From the IMG/VR virus record IMGVR_UViG_3300031758_000286, positions 1 to 34,202 of that record: a stretch of DNA of 34,202 bases, one strand, 5' to 3'. A model generated the notes under the pieces. That model did not search any database. It had not been told where the DNA came from and saw only the letters and a program-made list of their open reading frames with translations. The translations under genes and the position numbers were made by a program. The stretch comes from a virus. Below are positions 30,936 to 34,202 of this stretch, piece by piece (positions within the stretch are counted from its first letter, which is position 1; each line of letters opens with the position of its first letter).

Positions 30936-32726
30936 ATGAGTAACCGTATTCGTAGACTTAATCAAACTAAAACTCAACGTGATGATTCTATTTTTGGCGA
31001 AGGAACAGACGGTGATGTAACCATAACTAGTGGAACTACATATTTAACTAAAGATATGTATTACACTAATTTAACAGTTGATTCTGGAGCAACATTATTT
31101 ACGAATGGATTTCGTATATTTGTTAACGGAACACTTACAAATAATGGCACCTTAGGTATGCCCGCGGCAACTTTGTCAAATATTTCCGATGGATCAGGCA
31201 CAGTATCTGGTAGACAGAACGCATTAAACCCAGCAAGCGCCTGGGGCACAAGTAATACAACAATTGATCCCACAGTCCTGCATGATTTAGACGATTCAAT
31301 TTCTGGCTGGCTTATAACAAGCGCTGGAACAATAACAAAAATTGGTGGCGGTTCTCTTGGCACTTCCGGTACATCGGGAAACGTTACAGCAGCAACAGGA
31401 CCATTTGCTGGGAACGCTGGTAACTTTATCGGAGCAACTGTTGGTCAAGCTGGTGGTGCCGGAAATGCTGGCACTGCGGGAAATGCTGCTACTGCTGGAA
31501 CGGGCGGAGTTGGCGGGCCTGGTGGAGGGCTGGTAATAATTATTGCAAAAACTATAGCTGGATCTGGAACAATAGTTAGTTATGGTTATGCAGGCGGCGC
31601 AGGCAATCCAGCAACCCAAGGTAATCCCGGTTCAGCTGGAAACCCCGCACCAAATATAACTGGATATCATAATTCTGGTAACTTTCCACATAATGCTGGT
31701 GGTACTATTGTTAATCCAACTTCTGGTACTCCACACCCTTCTGGGCATAATGCTGGATCACACCCCCATCCATCTGGAGCGCATCCGCATCCAGATGGCG
31801 GCCCTCATGCTAACCCTCATAATGCGGTTCTTCATACCGCAACCGGGCACCATAATGCATCGAACACACATATCCACGCGCCCCATGGGCACAATGCCGT
31901 AACACATCGATCTGCCCCATATGTAACATATGTTTTAGGTCATAATGGTGGTTCCGCTCATAACTCTGGTCACGGCAGTCATCCCCATGGTGTTAATGGA
32001 CATAGAGTTTCTGGTCATAATGGAAACTCAAATGCATCTCATGGCTCCCATGCATCAGGAATTAGTGTTAACTCAATTGGCTTCAGCAACCATAATGGAA
32101 CGGTAAACAAAAACTCAACAATTAATTCTGGTCATGGCCATCACGCTGGCAATCATAACGCTGGCAATCATCCATATTCTCATCCATCAGGATCATTTCC
32201 TAATAACCCAGCTTCTCACCACAATGGACACGTTTACACGAATGCAGGACATGGTCACCACCATGTCGCTGCTGCATCGCACCCCGCTACAAATGCTCCG
32301 CATACTAACATTCCTAGCGTTGGATTAAACTCTGGCCACAATGGCGTCCAGCACCACCACGCAGGGCATCATCCACACCCTGCTGGATCACATCCGCACC
32401 CTGCTGGTAGTACAGGGCCATCTCCCCATAGTGGCACACCTCATCCTTCTGGCCACAACGCTGGTAGTCATCCCCACAGTGCTGCTACCGTTAATGTAAT
32501 AACAGGAGCTGTAACCAGTAATAGAACTAGTGCCCCAAGTCATAACGCTACAAATGTTAACTTTAGTGGTGGTACTGGTGGAGCAGCTGGAGCAGCAGGT
32601 GCTGCCAATGCAGGAAATCCAGGAAATCAAGGTAGTACAGGTGGAATAATTGTGGTTACAAGAAATCCTGGAAATGTTTCACCACAAATAGGCCATTCAA
32701 ATTATTCAAAAATAATAGATATTTAA
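30936..32726 (+). CDS. Gly-rich adhesin-like tail protein with large His-rich insertion
   Basis: A 596-residue protein. ATG 30936 follows the previous stop by two bases with AGGTAG upstream; the earlier frame start at 30918 lies inside the neighbour. The N-terminal repeat matches its paralogue: EGTDGDVTITSG, LTKDMYYTNLTV, NGFRIFVNGTLT. Gly-rich segments (GGVGGPGGGLVIIIAKTIAG and GGAAGAAGAANAG) flank about 300 residues with about 58 His, many as HxH or HPHP. In the paralogue this site holds a run of six Gly. HxH motifs coordinate metal in T4 gp37-like needles, so metal binding or pH-dependent behaviour is possible. Likely receptor-contacting part of the fibre. Confidence 0.85.
   Translation: MSNRIRRLNQTKTQRDDSIFGEGTDGDVTITSGTTYLTKDMYYTNLTVDSGATLFTNGFRIFVNGTLTNNGTLGMPAATLSNISDGSGTVSGRQNALNPASAWGTSNTTIDPTVLHDLDDSISGWLITSAGTITKIGGGSLGTSGTSGNVTAATGPFAGNAGNFIGATVGQAGGAGNAGTAGNAATAGTGGVGGPGGGLVIIIAKTIAGSGTIVSYGYAGGAGNPATQGNPGSAGNPAPNITGYHNSGNFPHNAGGTIVNPTSGTPHPSGHNAGSHPHPSGAHPHPDGGPHANPHNAVLHTATGHHNASNTHIHAPHGHNAVTHRSAPYVTYVLGHNGGSAHNSGHGSHPHGVNGHRVSGHNGNSNASHGSHASGISVNSIGFSNHNGTVNKNSTINSGHGHHAGNHNAGNHPYSHPSGSFPNNPASHHNGHVYTNAGHGHHHVAAASHPATNAPHTNIPSVGLNSGHNGVQHHHAGHHPHPAGSHPHPAGSTGPSPHSGTPHPSGHNAGSHPHSAATVNVITGAVTSNRTSAPSHNATNVNFSGGTGGAAGAAGAANAGNPGNQGSTGGIIVVTRNPGNVSPQIGHSNYSKIIDI
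31652..32550 (+). repeat. His/Gly/Asn/Pro-rich repetitive coding region
   Basis: About 300 codons with repeated PHPSGHNAGSHPHP-type units. One 16-residue peptide, SGTPHPSGHNAGSHPH, occurs at 31722-31769 and again at 32430-32477, with many synonymous differences, so the peptide is kept but the DNA is not. Confidence 0.85.
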
Positions 32727-32734
32727 CACAAATA

Positions 32735-32743
32735 TGGTATAAT
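32735..32743 (+). promoter_or_regulatory. Extended -10 promoter, TGGTATAAT
   Basis: Perfect TATAAT at 32738-32743 with TGn before it, in the 39-base gap after the His-rich gene. The start near 32750 leaves AAGGAG before the ATG at 32766. Unlike most late-region gaps, this one uses the vegetative-type sequence. Confidence 0.6.
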
Positions 32744-32765
32744 ATAAGGAAAACAAGGAGTAAAA

Positions 32766-33014
32766 ATGACATTTTTTAATTCAATTACAAATGAACGCAA
32801 AATCCAAATTCTTACTTTAAGAATATCCTCTCTTAAAGAGCAACTATGGATGATTCTAATAGACGCTGGTTTAATTCCAGAAGAATTAGATATGGCTGCA
32901 TTTGATCCTGAAACAGATATTTCAGAGGAAAATGCACATTATAGAATACAAGTATCTCAAACATTAGATCTAATTAATAAAACTGAATTAATTAAGTCTG
33001 GAATTACGGTTTGA
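32766..33014 (+). CDS. Hypothetical protein, 82 residues
   Basis: A mainly helical acidic protein, MTFFNSITNERKIQILTLRI at the start, with an EELDMAAFDPETDISEEN turn. AAGGAG lies eight bases before the ATG. It is followed after one base by the oxygenase gene. No family is recognised. Confidence 0.7.
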   Translation: MTFFNSITNERKIQILTLRISSLKEQLWMILIDAGLIPEELDMAAFDPETDISEENAHYRIQVSQTLDLINKTELIKSGITV

Positions 33015-33015
33015 T

Positions 33016-33606
33016 ATGAAATTTGTTGAGCACGCTCCGTGCATTGTTCAGTATGATAATATTTTTAAAGCAGAAAAGTTTTTAGAATTATTAGAATCTG
33101 AGTGCAATGAATCATGGGGCTATCTAAGCTGGCAACGTTCAACTGTCGGCACTGGTGAAGTCTCAGATATGCGTACATCTTTTGGCTGCGAACTTTCTCC
33201 TCTAAGTGTAGATAACATTGAAGTTGATAGAGTCAAGCCTCTTGTTGAAGAGTGGAGAAATTTGTGGTCCAAAATAGACCCAATTGTTTGGGATTATAGA
33301 AATAATTTTGAATTAGACCTAGAAGCTGATGAGGGCTATAGAGTGCTCAAATACAATGGTGGCGCAGAATATAAAGCTCACCATGATCATTTTAGGACAA
33401 ACGAAAGAAGTTTAAGCCTAGTTGCATTTCTTAATGATAATTATACGGGTGGTAATTTAGTCTTTCCAAAATTTAACGTATCAATAAAACCAAAAGCCGG
33501 AAGTGTAATACTATTTCCTTCCAACTTTCCGTATACCCATATAGCTGAACCTGTTGGTAAAAGCGACAATTCAATTAAATACTCTTTAGTGACGTGGTTT
33601 AGATGA
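33016..33606 (+). CDS. 2-oxoglutarate/Fe(II)-dependent oxygenase, prolyl-hydroxylase-like
   Basis: A 196-residue enzyme predicted to hydroxylate a protein or small molecule. The double-stranded beta-helix core shows the iron ligands H122 and D124 (YKAHHDHF) and H175 (YTHIAEPV), and K188 of IKYSLVTWF as the 2-oxoglutarate binder. LVAFLNDNYTGGNLVFP and KPKAGSVILFPS are typical of the P4H/PKHD group common in phages. The start follows the previous stop by one base. Downstream of a collagen-like fibre, prolyl hydroxylation is tempting, but the fibre has no Y-position Pro. The target is unknown. Confidence 0.9.
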   Translation: MKFVEHAPCIVQYDNIFKAEKFLELLESECNESWGYLSWQRSTVGTGEVSDMRTSFGCELSPLSVDNIEVDRVKPLVEEWRNLWSKIDPIVWDYRNNFELDLEADEGYRVLKYNGGAEYKAHHDHFRTNERSLSLVAFLNDNYTGGNLVFPKFNVSIKPKAGSVILFPSNFPYTHIAEPVGKSDNSIKYSLVTWFR

Positions 33607-33761
33607 ATCCAGAAGACGAATATCCAAATATTGAATCTTTTCCAGAAACCAACTTTGATCATACATCTGGTAGATACATAACTGATAATGAAATTATTAA
33701 CTGCACTATGTTAGATGCTTCTTTTATATTTAACCTGGAGAATGAAGAAGATGGGATATAA
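33603..33761 (+). CDS. Hypothetical protein, 52 residues
   Basis: Starts in an ATGA overlap with the oxygenase stop: MNPEDEYPNIESFPETNFDH. It is very acidic and likely disordered. The tight coupling and the following start at 33751 support it as a real gene. Confidence 0.6.
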   Translation: MNPEDEYPNIESFPETNFDHTSGRYITDNEIINCTMLDASFIFNLENEEDGI

Positions 33762-34020
33762 TTTACAAAATGATTTTGATTACGTTAGCAACACATTGCT
33801 AACAATGGCATCCGTTGTTGGGGTTGACATTAATAATCTTTCCGATGTTACTCTCAATGATTTAATGGAGGCATGTGCTAATACATTTGGTAGCGCAGAA
33901 CATAATCAAGATTCCCCAATTGCATCGGCTCAGTATGCAGAATTAAGAAGATATCAGGCCTCCTTTAAAAGATTTTGGTATATGTATAGTGTTTTAAATT
34001 GGAGAATAAATAATGCTTAA
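33751..34020 (+). CDS. Hypothetical protein, 89 residues
   Basis: The ATG at 33751 has GGAG ten bases upstream; the ATG at 33742 (three codons earlier) is possible but too close to that site, and 33715 lies inside the previous gene. The protein is helical and acidic (MGYNLQNDFDYVSNTLLTMA) with an aromatic end FKRFWYMYSVLNWR. Overlaps the previous gene by eleven bases. No family is recognised. Confidence 0.65.
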   Translation: MGYNLQNDFDYVSNTLLTMASVVGVDINNLSDVTLNDLMEACANTFGSAEHNQDSPIASAQYAELRRYQASFKRFWYMYSVLNWRINNA

Positions 34021-34202
34021 TAATTATGATTTGTTTAAATTGACAAATATTCTTTCTCACACCACGTCATCAGATATTAATCCCATTGATATTGCCAACA
34101 ATAATTCTATTATTATCCAAGATGAAATTAATACTGGAGTAGATAGAAGTAGAAATGCTATTGGATATTCTGTTCAGTTAAATTGGTTAGATCAAATAAG
34201 TG
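34013..34202 (+). CDS. Hypothetical protein, cut by the right edge
   Basis: The ATG at 34013 overlaps the preceding gene by eight bases, with GGAG eight bases upstream. The frame is open to the end of the window, giving 63 residues that start MLNNYDLFKLTNILSHTTSS. No motif is visible in the part seen. Asn and Ile are frequent, as in the rest of this AT-rich region. Confidence 0.6.
   Translation, partial: MLNNYDLFKLTNILSHTTSSDINPIDIANNNSIIIQDEINTGVDRSRNAIGYSVQLNWLDQIS

Noticed and set aside
31296-31619. Reverse-strand Ser/Cys-rich frame inside the His-rich adhesin gene
   Set aside because: Mirror of Ala/Gly codons; no start site; the plus-strand gene is coherent.
30157-32726. Diversity-generating retroelement considered for the variable adhesin region
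   Set aside because: No reverse transcriptase gene and no template/variable repeat pair with adenine-specific changes is visible in the window.
1-34202. Integrated prophage with attachment sites
   Set aside because: No integrase, excisionase, repressor or att-like duplicated sequence is seen; the tRNA-Ser gene has no partial copy elsewhere in the window.

Overview
The window looks like part of a tailed double-stranded DNA phage genome (Caudoviricetes) from an AT-rich lineage. Genes are densely packed with ATGA/TAATG overlaps, and replication, lysis and tail-fibre genes occur together. No terminase, portal, capsid, tape-measure or integrase gene is visible, so this is only a section of the genome. 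The host is probably a Gram-positive actinobacterium. One secreted protein carries an LPTTG cell-wall sorting signal, the endolysin is a peptidoglycan peptidase, and one promoter appears to give a leaderless mRNA. A large secreted protein with a Pro/Thr/Glu linker and a C-terminal hydrophobic-RRR tail also resembles surface proteins of small freshwater actinobacteria. The host is an inference, not shown directly.

Region 1 (1-10.4 kb, replication, repair and transcription control). In order: an AEP-type primase (cut by the left edge), a small zinc ribbon protein, a DnaE-type DNA polymerase III alpha subunit, several small proteins, a Cas4/RecB-like nuclease with an Fe-S cysteine set, a shared terminator facing one small reverse-strand gene, a second PD-(D/E)XK nuclease, a sigma-70-family factor, a possible UvsY-like protein, RNase HI and a deoxynucleoside monophosphate kinase.

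Region 2 (10.4-16.1 kb, small basic proteins and lysis). Ten very small Lys-rich proteins, many ending in a Lys run, surround a holin-like membrane protein, an LPXTG-anchored secreted protein and a lysis cassette (M15 peptidase endolysin, lipoprotein, two-TM holin candidate).

Region 3 (16.1-20.6 kb). A DEDD exonuclease with a zinc ribbon, tRNA-Ser(GCU), and a glycan cassette of three family-2-like glycosyltransferases, an FkbM methyltransferase and a PglD/NeuD-like acyltransferase that seems to lack its catalytic His.

Region 4 (20.6-34.2 kb, virion periphery). A Pro-rich repeat protein and two paralogous Cys-motif proteins come first. A reverse-strand two-gene cassette follows, encoding a 726-residue secreted LCCL-domain protein and a small membrane protein. 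Next are a 1418-residue collagen-like fibre with two uninterrupted Gly-X-Y blocks (122 and 98 triplets), two paralogous Gly-rich adhesin-like proteins (one with an inserted block of about 58 histidines), a 2-oxoglutarate/Fe(II) oxygenase and small unknown proteins.

The parts suggest one scheme. The phage sigma factor may read a repeated TTACTATAT motif that lies 30-52 bases before seven start codons in intergenic gaps on both strands, all downstream of the sigma gene. The glycan cassette and the oxygenase are plausible modifiers of the collagen-like fibre or of host surface glycans. Both links are hypotheses.
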